Notes: generated by a model from the sequence alone, not told the origin. A stretch of 64,000 nucleotides of DNA from Planctomycetota bacterium (GCA_963205185.1 CAUJHZ010000006.1:62001-126000), one strand, 5' to 3'; shown: positions 52,614 through 61,698, counted from the stretch's first letter. Numbers and translations: made by a program.

Positions 52614-53515
52614 CTACCCAGCGCCGAGATGCGCGCTGAAGAAGTCGATCATCATCTGGTCAATCTGCGGGTGGGTGTCGCGCAGCGTGTTGTGCCCGCC
52701 GCCGGGCAGGATGACAAGTTCCGCGTGTCCTGCTGACGCCGCCTGCAGCCGGCGGCTGTGGCTGGCCGGCACGACGACATCGGCGTCGCCGTGGAGCAGC
52801 AGCATGGGCCGGTCGATGCGCGCCATGGCGTCAACCGGCCGCGCGTGATCCGGAATGCAGATCGCCGCCAGCCACGCGGCGCCAAAGAACGGCGGATCGC
52901 CTCCCACCGCGCTCGCTGCGGCGTCGCGCCAACTCGAAAACGGCGACTCGAACACCGCGCAGCGGATTTCGCCTCGCTGTGCCATGACGTTCAGGCCGAT
53001 CGCCCCGCCGAGCGACTGGCCGTACATCCCGATCCGCGCCGGATCGACGTCGTCGCGCGACAGCAGCGCATCGAGCGCAGCGATCGCGTCGGCGATGAGA
53101 TCATTCCGGTGCAGTGCGGCGCCTTCGCTCTGGCCGTAACCGCGAAAGTCGAAGAGCAAGACGTTGAAACCGGCGCGGGCAGGTGCTCGGTGAAGTAGGC
53201 GTGGCTGAGGATGTTGCCGGCATTGCCGTGCACGTGCAGGATCGTCGCGTGCTGCCGCCGCTGCTCGGCCGTCGTCGCCCCGCGCGCCGGGATGAACCAG
53301 CCGAAGAGGCGGGTGCCGTCGGCCGAAAAAAACTCCACCGCTTCGGTCCCAGGCGGCGCCTCGGTGACCGGCGTCAGTCCGACCTGCGGGTAATAGAACA
53401 TCCGCTCCATGCAGCCGGTGCTCCAGAGAAAGAAGGCAATGAGCGGCAGCAGAATCGACCAGCGGATGACGGCGTTCCGTACGCGGCGCATCCGGGTTTT
53501 CGGCTGCCTGGCCAT
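52614..53515 (-). pseudogene. alpha/beta hydrolase gene with a frameshift
   Basis: Two frames together make one hydrolase. The first (ATG at 53515) reads a lipobox-like signal FLWSTGCMERMFYYP, then HVHGNAGNILSHAYFTEHLPA. It loses similarity near 53175, where a second frame continues with RAGFNVLLFDFRGYGQSEG. The rest has GQSLGGA (nucleophile), DADVVVP (acid) and GGGHN (histidine). One base appears to be missing near 53175-53180. It could be a sequencing error or a true inactivation. Confidence 0.75.
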
Positions 53516-53597
53516 CGCATGAGCGTAGCGGGGGAGTCCGGCGGCGACCGGGCCGAGCGCGGGTACGGGCAACGGCAGCGGCTACGCTTGAGCGGCG

Positions 53598-54371
53598 ATG
53601 CGGCGATTCATCCTCCCCATTCTCGTCTACCTGGTGATCGGCGCGGTCGTCAACGTCGGCGTGGCGTGGTGGCTCGCCGCGCGGCCGGAGGTGCCGGCGC
53701 CGCAGTCCATGTTTCAGCCGCAGGCGAAACCCATCGTGTGGTCACGCGTGTATGGCGAATCGTTCCGACACGAGGCAGGGGCATATATCCGCCGCGGCGA
53801 GCTGCGCGTGACGGAATACTACGAAGCAAATCCGTGGCCAGGGTTTAGCTTTTCGTTCATCCCCGAGGACACTCCGGCAGAGCGGATGTTCCAGTTGCTT
53901 CCGAGCATGTCGCTGCATCACAACGGCGATCCGCTCGATGCATTGCGCAAGCAGTATCCCGAGCGCGATCTCAAGTCGATGGAGCATTACACCGGCTGGC
54001 CGCTTCTCTGTTTTGCGATGCGCAGACTCGAAGTCGCCGAGATCGGCTTCGGTTCATATCCAAGATCACCCACCTTCCGTACGCTCGATTCCGCTGGGAT
54101 CATGCAGGTGAAGCAGGAATGGCTGCCGCAAGGCTGGCGGCAGGAGATCCCGACGCGAATCGTCTGGCCGGGGCTCGTCACGAACACGGTCTTCTTCGCA
54201 ACCTGCTGCTGGTTGCTCACGTTCGGCCCTGTTCGCCTGCATCGCCGCACGCGCGCCTGGCGGAGATCGCGCGCGGGCCTCTGTCTCGACTGCGGCTACG
54301 ACCGGCGCGGCCTGGCAGCCGACTCGCGTTGTCCCGAATGTGGCGCAGCGCCCGCGAAAGGTCCGTCATGA
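53598..54371 (+). CDS. membrane protein with C-terminal zinc ribbon
   Basis: The 257-residue product has a helix at the N terminus (ILVYLVIGAVVNVGVAWWLA) and one near residue 198 (VTNTVFFATCCWLLTFGPV). A zinc ribbon at the C terminus reads CLDCGYDRRGLAADSRCPECG. The ribbon type recurs in the protein at 39290-39772. It has no known function. It overlaps the EEP-family gene by four bases, so they form one operon. Confidence 0.75.
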   Translation: MRRFILPILVYLVIGAVVNVGVAWWLAARPEVPAPQSMFQPQAKPIVWSRVYGESFRHEAGAYIRRGELRVTEYYEANPWPGFSFSFIPEDTPAERMFQLLPSMSLHHNGDPLDALRKQYPERDLKSMEHYTGWPLLCFAMRRLEVAEIGFGSYPRSPTFRTLDSAGIMQVKQEWLPQGWRQEIPTRIVWPGLVTNTVFFATCCWLLTFGPVRLHRRTRAWRRSRAGLCLDCGYDRRGLAADSRCPECGAAPAKGPS

Positions 54372-55363
54372 CCACGGAGACCGCGCCGGCGCTTCCACAG
54401 GCTCGCAGCACTGCAGGCCGGGCAGTCGTGCTGCTCGTGCGCCTGGCGGTGCTCGCCGTCGTATTCGCGAGTCTGCTCGGGCATTTCGGCAGGCATGGAC
54501 TCATCTTTGAACTCATGTCCCATTTTCGAGTGCAATATGCGCTTTTGCTGCTCGCGGGCGCTGCCATCCTGCTCGCGCTGCGCTCGCGACGGCTGGCCGT
54601 CCTTGCAGCAGTGATCGCAGCTGCAGATGCAGTTGCCGTCTGGCCTTATGTCATGCCTGCGGGTCACGCGGCGCTCGCCGCCGTCGAATCGGCTCCACCG
54701 CTGCGAGTGCTCAGTCAGAACGTCAACACGGCCAACGATCAGTATGCGCAGGTGCTTTCGCTGATCGAAGCCGAGCAGCCCGATCTCGTGCTGCTTCTCG
54801 AGGTCAATGCGCGCTGGATGGAGCGGATGCGGCCGCTCGACGCGTCATATCCATACCGCATCTCAAGCCCGCGGAGCGACAACTTCGGCATCGCGCTGTG
54901 GAGCCGCGTTGCATTGATGGAGCCGCGCATCGAACCGATGACCGAGGCGCGCGTGCCGACGATCATCAGCCGGATCGCGCTGCCGGATGGAGAGATTCGC
55001 TTCATCGGCACGCATCCGCTGCCTCCGGTCAGCGCCCGCTACCTGGCGCTGCGAAACGAGCAACTCAAGCTCGTGGCGGCGGAAGTGGCGAGCAGCGATC
55101 TTCCGACGATCGTCATCGGCGATCTGAACATCACGCCGTGGTCGCCCGCGTTCGCCGATCTGCTGCGCGTCGGCAATCTGCGCGACACGTCGCGCGGCCA
55201 GGGCCTGCAGCGCACGTGGCCGGCATCGAGTTGGCTCATGCGCATCCCAATCGACCACGTGCTGGTGAGCAACGCGGTTCAGGCAACGTCCCGGCGCGTC
55301 GGCCCGGATGTCGGATCGGACCACCGCGCGGTCGTGGCGGACCTTCGCCTGCGAGCAAATTGA
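54368..55363 (+). CDS. endonuclease/exonuclease/phosphatase (EEP) family membrane protein
   Basis: The 331-residue product has three N-terminal helices. An EEP domain follows from about residue 115: LRVLSQNVNTANDQY, LVLLLEVNARW, RFIGTHPLPP, TIVIGDLNITPWSPAF and DHVLV...GSDHRAVVADL. These are the metal-dependent phosphodiesterase residues (Asn, Glu, Asp, Asn, His). The ATG at 54368 overlaps the previous gene. Its substrate is unknown; nucleic acids, phosphoinositides and sphingolipids are possible. Confidence 0.87.
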   Translation: MTTETAPALPQARSTAGRAVVLLVRLAVLAVVFASLLGHFGRHGLIFELMSHFRVQYALLLLAGAAILLALRSRRLAVLAAVIAAADAVAVWPYVMPAGHAALAAVESAPPLRVLSQNVNTANDQYAQVLSLIEAEQPDLVLLLEVNARWMERMRPLDASYPYRISSPRSDNFGIALWSRVALMEPRIEPMTEARVPTIISRIALPDGEIRFIGTHPLPPVSARYLALRNEQLKLVAAEVASSDLPTIVIGDLNITPWSPAFADLLRVGNLRDTSRGQGLQRTWPASSWLMRIPIDHVLVSNAVQATSRRVGPDVGSDHRAVVADLRLRAN

Positions 55364-55510
55364 GCGCTTGTTCGCATTGACGCATGACTGCTGTCGGCGT
55401 TGCACACGGAGCGTGCCCGGGCGATTGGCGATCCCACGCCCGGAGGGCGTCGAGGCGGACAAGCGGTATCATGAGACCATTCGGAGAGCCTGTCAGCGAA
55501 GGGCGGTTCG

Positions 55511-55945
55511 ATGGCGGCGGCCGGACTACTGAGCGAAGCAGATCAGCGGGCCGTTGAAACGGCCGTGGCCGAAGCGGAACGCTCGACCACGGGCGAGATC
55601 AAGGTGGTCGTGCTGCGCTGGTGCTGGGTTCCGCTTCACGTCAAGGCCGTCGAGGTCTTTCATCGTCTCGGACTGGATCGAACCAGCAAGCACAATTGCG
55701 TGCTCATCCTGCTCGTGAGCACCAACCGCGAGTTCATCGTCTATGGCGATCGAGGCATTACGGCCTGCGTGGGTTCCGCCTACTGGTTTGACATTCGCGA
55801 TCTGATGGTCGGCCACTTCCGGGCGGGTCGGATTGCCGAAGGTCTGTGCGCCGGGGTGCGGCTCATCGGCCAGCGGCTCGCCGAGCACTTCCCCGCCAAT
55901 CCGTCAGACGTGAACGAAGTCGACGATGCGGTGGTGCAGGAGTGA
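55511..55945 (+). CDS. TPM domain protein, short form
   Basis: The 144-residue product has the TPM fold (TLP18.3/Psb32/MOLO-1), with the segments VAEAERSTTGEIKVVVLR, CVLILLVSTNREFIVYGDRGI and LIGQRLAEHFP. TPM domains are found in photosystem-repair phosphatase-like and channel-accessory proteins, with no agreed activity in bacteria. It is directly followed by a second TPM protein. Confidence 0.8.
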   Translation: MAAAGLLSEADQRAVETAVAEAERSTTGEIKVVVLRWCWVPLHVKAVEVFHRLGLDRTSKHNCVLILLVSTNREFIVYGDRGITACVGSAYWFDIRDLMVGHFRAGRIAEGLCAGVRLIGQRLAEHFPANPSDVNEVDDAVVQE

Positions 55946-55955
55946 GGTGGCGGCC

Positions 55956-56798
55956 GTGAGGCGGTTTGTGGCAATCATGCTTGCGGTGATACTCTTGCAA
56001 CCGATGCCAGTGTCGGGGCAGGATGCGCCTCCCGTCGATGTCGAGACTGCGGCGCGGCACGAAGGCGTCGCCGCCGAGCCGAAGGACTACAGCCCGTATC
56101 CCGCGCCTGATCCCGGCTACATCACGGACATGGGTCACATCCTCAGCTCGGACCGGCTCGACCATCTGAACGCCTACCTCCGGCAGGTCGAAGCGCAGAC
56201 CGGCGTGGAGATCGCAGTCCTCATCATCCAGTCCATGAAGGATTATCCGGGAACGGACAACGCATCGATCGAAACGTTTTCGCGGGCTCTTTTCAACGCG
56301 TGGGGCATTGGAAACCTGCCGGCAAATGACGGGGTGCTGCTGGTCATTGCGCTCAACGACCGCAAAGCGCGCATTGAACTCGGAGCAGGCTACGGCAATC
56401 TGCGCGACGGCGACGCCCAGCGCATCATGGATCACATCATCCTTGCTCGCTTCAAGAAGGGCGACTACGCCGACGGGGTGACGGCGGGGACCGAGGCGCT
56501 CGGCCTGGAGTTCGCCCATGTCCGTTCGGGCCTCAACTGGCCGCTGCTGCTGGCCGGAGTCGCGCTGGTCATCAGCATCCTCATTTCGACCAGCCTCTTT
56601 CTAAACGGCAAGCGCGGCTGGGGCTGGGTCGCCGTGGGAGGAGCTATCGTGGCGTTCCTGTATCTTCTCCATACCCTTGATCGACTCAACAACATTCACA
56701 TCGGTGACTACGGCACTCTCGGTGGCGACGGCGGCGGATTTGGCGGTGGGTTTGGAGGCGGCTCATCCGGCGGCGGCGGCGCGAGTGGAGGCTGGTGA
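55956..56798 (+). CDS. secreted TPM domain membrane protein with glycine-rich tail
   Basis: The 280-residue product has a signal peptide (FVAIMLAVILLQPMPVSG). A TPM domain lies near residues 45-170 (VTDMGHILSS-like ITDMGHILSSDRLDHLNAYL, IAVLIIQSMKDYPG, NDGVLLVIALNDRKARIELGAGYG). Two helices follow, then a glycine-rich tail. The GTG at 55956 has GAGGTGG upstream and is preferred to a longer ATG at 55926. In other genomes a LemA gene lies beside such genes, but none is here. Confidence 0.83.
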   Translation: MRRFVAIMLAVILLQPMPVSGQDAPPVDVETAARHEGVAAEPKDYSPYPAPDPGYITDMGHILSSDRLDHLNAYLRQVEAQTGVEIAVLIIQSMKDYPGTDNASIETFSRALFNAWGIGNLPANDGVLLVIALNDRKARIELGAGYGNLRDGDAQRIMDHIILARFKKGDYADGVTAGTEALGLEFAHVRSGLNWPLLLAGVALVISILISTSLFLNGKRGWGWVAVGGAIVAFLYLLHTLDRLNNIHIGDYGTLGGDGGGFGGGFGGGSSGGGGASGGW

Positions 56799-57253
56799 CG
56801 ATGACGGCGCGAATCATCGAGTGCCCGAGATGCATGATCGACGGCTGGCCCAGGGGAAGTTGTGACTGCAAGCGCCGCTTCGTGAAGGGGACCGGAGTCA
56901 TCATCGACTGGTGTCCGAGGTGCGAAGGAATCTGGTTTGACGGCGGCGAGCTCGAGCGGTCCTTCGCGTCTGCGGATCGGCAGATTGAGATTCCGCACGA
57001 AGCCCTCGCCGGCGCTTTTCGCTGCCCTCTCGGACATGGACCGCTGCGCTCGTTTCACTACCCCGACACGCTCGCCCTGATTGAAATGTGCGAGCACTGC
57101 TTTGGAATCTGGCTGGACGGTGGCCAGTTCAGGGAGATCCGCATCGTGCGCAAACATCGAGCAGCCGAGGCGGAGAAGAAGCAGCGCGAGGGAGTGCGCG
57201 GCGCGATCTGCGATTGGATCGACGCAAAGATCGCCGAACTCAGCGAGGATTGA
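56795..57253 (+). CDS. double zinc-ribbon (zf-TFIIB type) protein
   Basis: The 152-residue product carries two copies of a ribbon of the form CxxCxGIWxDGGEL: CPRCEGIWFDGGEL and CEHCFGIWLDGGQF. CPRCMIDGWPRGSCDC lies at the start. The GTG at 56795 overlaps the TPM stop by four bases; an ATG at 56801 is also possible. It is likely part of the TPM operon, with unknown function. Confidence 0.8.
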   Translation: MTMTARIIECPRCMIDGWPRGSCDCKRRFVKGTGVIIDWCPRCEGIWFDGGELERSFASADRQIEIPHEALAGAFRCPLGHGPLRSFHYPDTLALIEMCEHCFGIWLDGGQFREIRIVRKHRAAEAEKKQREGVRGAICDWIDAKIAELSED

Positions 57254-57335
57254 CCGCCTTCGCCGGCACGAGCGCCGAGCACGGGAGCGCGAACTTGCGC
57301 GCTCCCGCGCTTGCGACAGATCACTGCCGGACGAT

Positions 57336-58256
57336 TCAGTTGATCCGCGTCGCCACGACATTGGTCGTCAGGCCGTACTGCGCTGCCTGGAACCAGATGT
57401 TGTGGCCGCGTCCGCCGGGCGGGATGGGCAGCGTCCACACGGCGTGGCCGCTGCTGTTGGTGGTCTTGAACGTCCCGGCCTGCTGCGGCTGGGCGAGATC
57501 GAGCGTGACATTGAGCTGGCCGACGTACGTGCTCCCCGGGCCGCGCAGGCTGTAGATGAGATACGTCCGCGTCGAAGGCGCCATGAAATCCACGGTAAAC
57601 GTGCCATTGTGCCCGGCGATGAGCGGGTCAGGCGAGACGGCGAGCGTCGGTACGTGGCTCTGTCCCAGCAGCGTGAGCGCTCGCTCATCGCCCAGGCGCG
57701 TGTAGCGGCCGCCGTCAGCGCGTTGCCAATAGAACGTGCCGGTGCCCGGGCCGATGCCCTGGGCCCACTTCCACTGGAGATAAGGCTGCGGCGTCAGGCC
57801 GATGATCGAGACGAAGTAGCGCGTTGCGCCGAGCAAAGACTGCGGCACGGCCACCTGCACTTCGAGCGAGTAGAGCCCGTTGCCGATCGACGTCTGCGTA
57901 ACGCTCGGGTAGTCGTGCTCATCGAAAGGGCCGGTGAAGATGTCCGGCTGGATCGAAGTCGTGTTCGGATCCTGATTCCAGAACCCGATGCGGAATCCAT
58001 GCACCGGCGCTGCCTCGCCGATCCACCGCACCCGGGTGATGGTCGCGTCGGCAGACAAGGTGAAGTCTTCCCACGCGATGGCGTCGAGGTCCGAGTCATT
58101 GCCATTGGGATCCTGCCACAACTGGCTCGGGCGCAGCGTGCCGCCGGTGTTGAAGAGCGGCTGTTCGTAGAGCGGAGACTGAGCGGCGGCGGCGGAGGCA
58201 AAGAGCGCACAAGCGCAGAGCAAGGCGGCGGACAGGGCGAGACTGAGGCGGTTCAT
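57336..58256 (-). CDS. secreted hypothetical protein
   Basis: The 306-residue product has a signal peptide (LSAALLCACALFASAAAAQ). The rest looks beta-rich, with no recognised domain (FTLSADATITRVRWIGEAAP, GTFYWQRADGGRYTRLGD). GGAG lies seven bases before the ATG at 58256. No CTERM tail or extra cysteine-rich domain is seen. Its genomic neighbours are the zf-TFIIB gene (convergent) and a PEP-CTERM gene (divergent). Confidence 0.8.
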   Translation of the reverse strand: MNRLSLALSAALLCACALFASAAAAQSPLYEQPLFNTGGTLRPSQLWQDPNGNDSDLDAIAWEDFTLSADATITRVRWIGEAAPVHGFRIGFWNQDPNTTSIQPDIFTGPFDEHDYPSVTQTSIGNGLYSLEVQVAVPQSLLGATRYFVSIIGLTPQPYLQWKWAQGIGPGTGTFYWQRADGGRYTRLGDERALTLLGQSHVPTLAVSPDPLIAGHNGTFTVDFMAPSTRTYLIYSLRGPGSTYVGQLNVTLDLAQPQQAGTFKTTNSSGHAVWTLPIPPGGRGHNIWFQAAQYGLTTNVVATRIN

Positions 58257-58693
58257 TGATTCTCTCCACGGTGGTGGCAGGCGCGGCAATCGGCAGCGCG
58301 AAACGGAAGCGACAGGCGGCAGGCTGCGTCTGTGCGTCAACAATACAGACATCAACATCCATTTTACGCACGCGGTAGCGCGCGGTTCGCTGAAAGTGCG
58401 CGTCGCGGCACGACTCAGGGGGATGGACCAAGATTACCCACGTTACGGCTACCCGTATCTGATGGACGGCGCGATCTGGGCATCTACGCGGGCTGCGAGT
58501 GGGATGAGATCATCGCGGCGGCCAGAAAGCTCGAAGTTTTTCCGCAAATGGGGGCTGGAGACTTGCGTCCCTACGCGATATGAAGTATCCTTAATGCCAT
58601 CGCACCCCCGGCCGGGCGGCTGCGGTCCGCCACCTGACCCGGATGCGCCGTCGATCTTCGGAACGACGCTGTTGAGAGGAGAGAAAGATCGTG
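58257..58693. other. intergenic stretch between divergent genes
   Basis: About 435 bases between two divergent secreted-protein genes. Short open frames exist (for example around 58430-58600) but none is supported by a start site, length or a known motif. I see no strong promoter or repeat. Confidence 0.55.
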
Positions 58694-59401
58694 ATGATCG
58701 CTTCAAAAACGCGCCTGCTCTGCGCCGGTCTCGGAGCAGTGCTTTTTGCACCCGCGGCCCTGGCGGACTCGGTGTCCTATTCGTTTTCCAATCGCACCAA
58801 CAATTACCTCGATCTTTCATCGCAGTTCAAACTGACGGTGAGCGATGACGGAGTCGGCGCCGGCCAGGTTGGATTGCTGTTTGAGAACTTTGTCGGCGGA
58901 GCGTCATCGTCCATCGCCAATGTCTACTTCGAGGATGGCACCGTTTTCGGTTCCTTTGCCTCGATGAGCGACGGCGGTGGCGTGGAATTCGGGCATGATG
59001 CCGGCGCGCCCCACGATCCGCCGGGCATCAACGATTTCGTGAGCACGCAGTCTCTGTCGGTGAATGCAGACAATCCCAAGCCCGAAAACGGCGTCAACCC
59101 CGGCGAATGGCTGCGGGTAGTGTTCAATCTCCAGACCGGCATCGATTTCAATGGAGTCATTTCCGCTCTGGCCAACGGGCTGCTGAAAACCAACGGCGAT
59201 CCCGGCTACAACTCGCAGGTGCCGTCGCTGCGCGTGGCGTTCCATGCGATTGGACTGCCGCTGGGTGAGAGCGACACCTACATGTCCGAGGGTCCGCAGA
59301 ACATCCCTCTGCCGGCTCCGCTCGGGCTGGGCATCGTGGGTCTCGCGGGGATGTTCGTCATGGTGCGAAAGAGCCGGCGGTCCGCCGCGGCGCCGCTCTG
59401 A
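58694..59401 (+). CDS. PEP-CTERM-type secreted protein (IPLPAP tail), copy 1
   Basis: The 235-residue product has a signal peptide (LLCAGLGAVLFAPAALA) and a beta-rich body. Its C terminus (NIPLPAPLGLGIVGLAGMFV then RKSRR) has the sorting-signal order: proline-rich motif, helix, basic tail. Such tails are processed by exosortase. GAGGAG lies upstream of the ATG at 58694; a GTG three bases before is also possible. It is followed by a terminator. Confidence 0.8.
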   Translation: MIASKTRLLCAGLGAVLFAPAALADSVSYSFSNRTNNYLDLSSQFKLTVSDDGVGAGQVGLLFENFVGGASSSIANVYFEDGTVFGSFASMSDGGGVEFGHDAGAPHDPPGINDFVSTQSLSVNADNPKPENGVNPGEWLRVVFNLQTGIDFNGVISALANGLLKTNGDPGYNSQVPSLRVAFHAIGLPLGESDTYMSEGPQNIPLPAPLGLGIVGLAGMFVMVRKSRRSAAAPL

Positions 59402-59428
59402 GCAACTGTTCAATTGAGTCACAACGCG

Positions 59429-59465
59429 CCAGCGCCGGGGCTCGCCTCGGCGCTGGTTTGGTTTT
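59429..59465 (+). terminator. terminator after the first PEP-CTERM gene
   Basis: CCAGCGCCG (59429-59437) and CGGCGCTGG (59448-59456) pair perfectly over 9 bp; TTTGGTTTT follows. The loop is 10 bases. Confidence 0.75.
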
Positions 59466-59753
59466 CCGGGTTGCCCAACTCAGTCACAACCCGGAACGTT
59501 TGCTTGAAGCGCCGGCAGGTCGAGCACCGCGCTGTATTCGAGACGCCGCACCGAGGATGCCTGGCGCCTTCCGACCACGTCTTCTTGAGCCTTGTGCCAG
59601 CGAGCAGGCAGCCTGACGAGCAGGCGGCGGCTGACTTGTATCTCGCCGGCCGGCGCGACGCACGATGACCAGGATTTGGCTCCGATAAGCCGTCGCGGTT
59701 GGCCGCCTTCACGCAATTGCGGAGCAAATCGCTCGTCTTTCGTTGTGGTTCTC
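59466..59753. other. intergenic stretch without a recognised gene
   Basis: Roughly 290 bases between the terminator and the next promoter. The short frames here look random, and no strong repeat was seen. Confidence 0.5.
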
Positions 59754-60033
59754 TTGACAACCGGGCAGATTGGCACAAACTAACTGCTTGCCAGCACAGC
59801 TCTTAGGCTGCTGCGTGGGAGAGAGTTACCGGTCGCGCCAGCCGACCACATCGGCCGGCGCGACCTGCCTTTGCAGACGAGCGCGTTCCAAGCCCTTTCC
59901 CGGGACGGCGAGCGCAAACGTGGTCGCCGCCTGACGGTTCAGGCGGGGCCGACTCCGGCGGGCCGGGCTCGGCACAGGGATCGGAATCAAGACCCGTCCT
60001 GCAGCACGGCAGGACATTGAGGAGAGAAAGAAA
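59754..60033 (+). promoter_or_regulatory. promoter and hairpin-rich 5' leader of the second PEP-CTERM gene
   Basis: A consensus -35 TTGACA lies at 59754-59759, with CAAACT at 59776-59781 as a weak -10. Three stems follow before the ATG at 60034. The first is 59831-59865, 14 paired bases with one mismatch (GGTCGCGCC against GGCGCGACC, GCCGA against TCGGC). The second is 59927-59934 with 59939-59946. The third is 59996-60002 with 60009-60015. GAGGAG lies just before the ATG. A leader this structured is unusual among the neighbouring genes. Confidence 0.55.
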
Positions 60034-60756
60034 ATGAAATTGCGTTCGCTCTGCATTGCCGCCATGGCGCTCACTGCTCTTACGGCCGCCACCCAGGTGC
60101 AGGCCGGCCCGGTGTACGCCGGGAAGATGCGATTCGATTCGATCCTGGCCGGCAACGGAACGGGAGGCGAGTTTGCCTGGACGAATGTCTCGCTGAACTT
60201 CACGCCCGGAGGTCAGGGCGATGCAAGCCGCGGCCTCGGCGCCAGCCAGTTCATCAGCTTCTGCGTCGAGAAGAATGAGCATGTCGCGTACGGCCAGACG
60301 GCTCATGCCTTCCTCAACACCGAGTCCGTCAACACCGGCGTGCCTCTCAAGGCTCAGACGGCGTTCCTCTTCACCCAGTTCGTGCAGGGATCGCTCAGCG
60401 GCTACACCTACAACACGAACGCGAGCGCGACGTCGCTGCAACTGGCCATCTGGTATCTCCAGGAACAGATTGCGAGCCTCGGCGGCGACGTGCAGGCGCA
60501 AGCCTGGGTCGATCTCGCGGACGACGAGGTCAATCTCGTTGACGGCGGCACGTGGGGCGACACGATTGGCAAGGTGCGCATCGTCAATCTCTGGAGCGGC
60601 ATGAGCGGCGGCAACCCGACGGGCACGGCGCTGCAGGATCAGCTCGTGATGATTCCGCTGCCGGCTCCCATCTGGCTCGGCGGTCTGGGTCTGATTGGCG
60701 TGATTGGCGGCAGCGCGTATCGCCGTCGAGCCGCGCGTCCGGCTGATGTGATTTGA
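60034..60756 (+). CDS. PEP-CTERM-type secreted protein (IPLPAP tail), copy 2
   Basis: The 240-residue product has a signal peptide (LCIAAMALTALTAATQVQAG). The middle has FISFCVEKNEHVAYGQ, NTESVNTG and LQLAIWYLQEQ, closely matched by the next gene. The C terminus is MIPLPAPIWLGGLGLIGVIG followed by YRRRAARP. Such proteins are moved to the surface and cleaved by exosortase. GAGGAG lies ten bases before the ATG. Confidence 0.85.
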   Translation: MKLRSLCIAAMALTALTAATQVQAGPVYAGKMRFDSILAGNGTGGEFAWTNVSLNFTPGGQGDASRGLGASQFISFCVEKNEHVAYGQTAHAFLNTESVNTGVPLKAQTAFLFTQFVQGSLSGYTYNTNASATSLQLAIWYLQEQIASLGGDVQAQAWVDLADDEVNLVDGGTWGDTIGKVRIVNLWSGMSGGNPTGTALQDQLVMIPLPAPIWLGGLGLIGVIGGSAYRRRAARPADVI

Positions 60757-60767
60757 TCTCTGACATG

Positions 60768-60788
60768 CCGGCGGATTCGATCCGCCGG
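60768..60788 (+). repeat. hairpin between the two paralogous PEP-CTERM genes
   Basis: CCGGCGGAT (60768-60776) and ATCCGCCGG (60780-60788) pair perfectly around TCG. There is no T run. It lies 12 bases after the second gene's stop and may mark its 3' end. Confidence 0.55.
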
Positions 60789-60879
60789 GAGAACTATCTC
60801 GCGTGGCCCGGTGGAAACGCCGGGTCATGCTTTTGTACGGCGGCCGGCCCAGCCGCCTGTCCCGTGGCAGAAAGTGAAG

Positions 60880-61680
60880 ATGGCCATGGCCAGCGCAGCC
60901 ATTCGTTTGTTGCGACAGATCATTCCGCTTGTGGCGTGCATCCTGGCCGTCGCACTGGGCGGCGGTCGCGCATCTGCCGATCCGATTCCCGTCGGCCAGA
61001 TCCGAATGGACGGCCTGCGCAACCGCTTCGCCGTGCCCGGAGGGGCTTATGCCGGCGAGTTCATTGTTAATGCCGGCGAGCTGACATTCACGCCCGCGGG
61101 GCTCGGCCGCAACGGCGTTGACAGCGCGCATTTTGTCAGCTTCTGCGTGGAGACGACGGAATTCCTGCAGCTTCACACGTGGTATGACGCCGAACTCAAT
61201 ACGGAGTCCCGCAACACGAATCGAGCGGTGCAATCCGAGACAGCCTATCTGTACTCGCGCTTTGTCCGGGGCGATCTGGCCGGCTATCGCTACTTCGACG
61301 ATGTCTCCGCAAGCGATGAGGAGAAAGCGGCATCGGCACGCGCGCTGCAGGAGGTGATCTGGTACTACCAGGATCCGGTCGGCTTCGCGGCGCGGTACGG
61401 CGAAGATGCCTTCGCGGCCGGTGGGTATTTCCGCGGCGCCGCGATGCACAAGGTGCTCGCGCGCCACTGGCACAGCAATCTTGCCGCGTGGATCCAGGAC
61501 TCCGGCCCTGGCATGGGCAAAGTGAGGATCATCAACCTGTGGGACGCCGGCAATGCGCGGCAGGATACGCTGGTCATGATTCCGTTGCCGGCGCCGGCGC
61601 TCCTCGGCGCCGCCGGTCTTGGATTCGTCGCGCTCGGATCTGCTCGAAGCCGTCGGCGAATCAAGGCGCGCATTGAATGA
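60880..61680 (+). CDS. PEP-CTERM-type secreted protein (IPLPAP tail), copy 3
   Basis: The 266-residue paralogue of the preceding product. FVSFCVETTEFLQLHTW, NTESRNTN, LQEVIWYYQD and GKVRIINLWD match the equivalent segments. The tail is MIPLPAPALLGAAGLGFVAL and then RSRRRIKAR. The signal peptide is LVACILAVALGGGRASA. The ATG at 60880 is used; others at 60886 or 60811 are possible. Both copies may be substrates of one exosortase, encoded outside the window. Confidence 0.83.
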   Translation: MAMASAAIRLLRQIIPLVACILAVALGGGRASADPIPVGQIRMDGLRNRFAVPGGAYAGEFIVNAGELTFTPAGLGRNGVDSAHFVSFCVETTEFLQLHTWYDAELNTESRNTNRAVQSETAYLYSRFVRGDLAGYRYFDDVSASDEEKAASARALQEVIWYYQDPVGFAARYGEDAFAAGGYFRGAAMHKVLARHWHSNLAAWIQDSGPGMGKVRIINLWDAGNARQDTLVMIPLPAPALLGAAGLGFVALGSARSRRRIKARIE

Positions 61681-61698
61681 GCCGTCGAGCGGCCGCGA

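Noticed and set aside
58396-58583. A short frame with QDYPRYGYPYL, recalling IS3-type transposase PRYGYRR
   Set aside because: Similarity stops after a few residues, there are no inverted repeats and no second orf, so it is not supported as an insertion sequence remnant.
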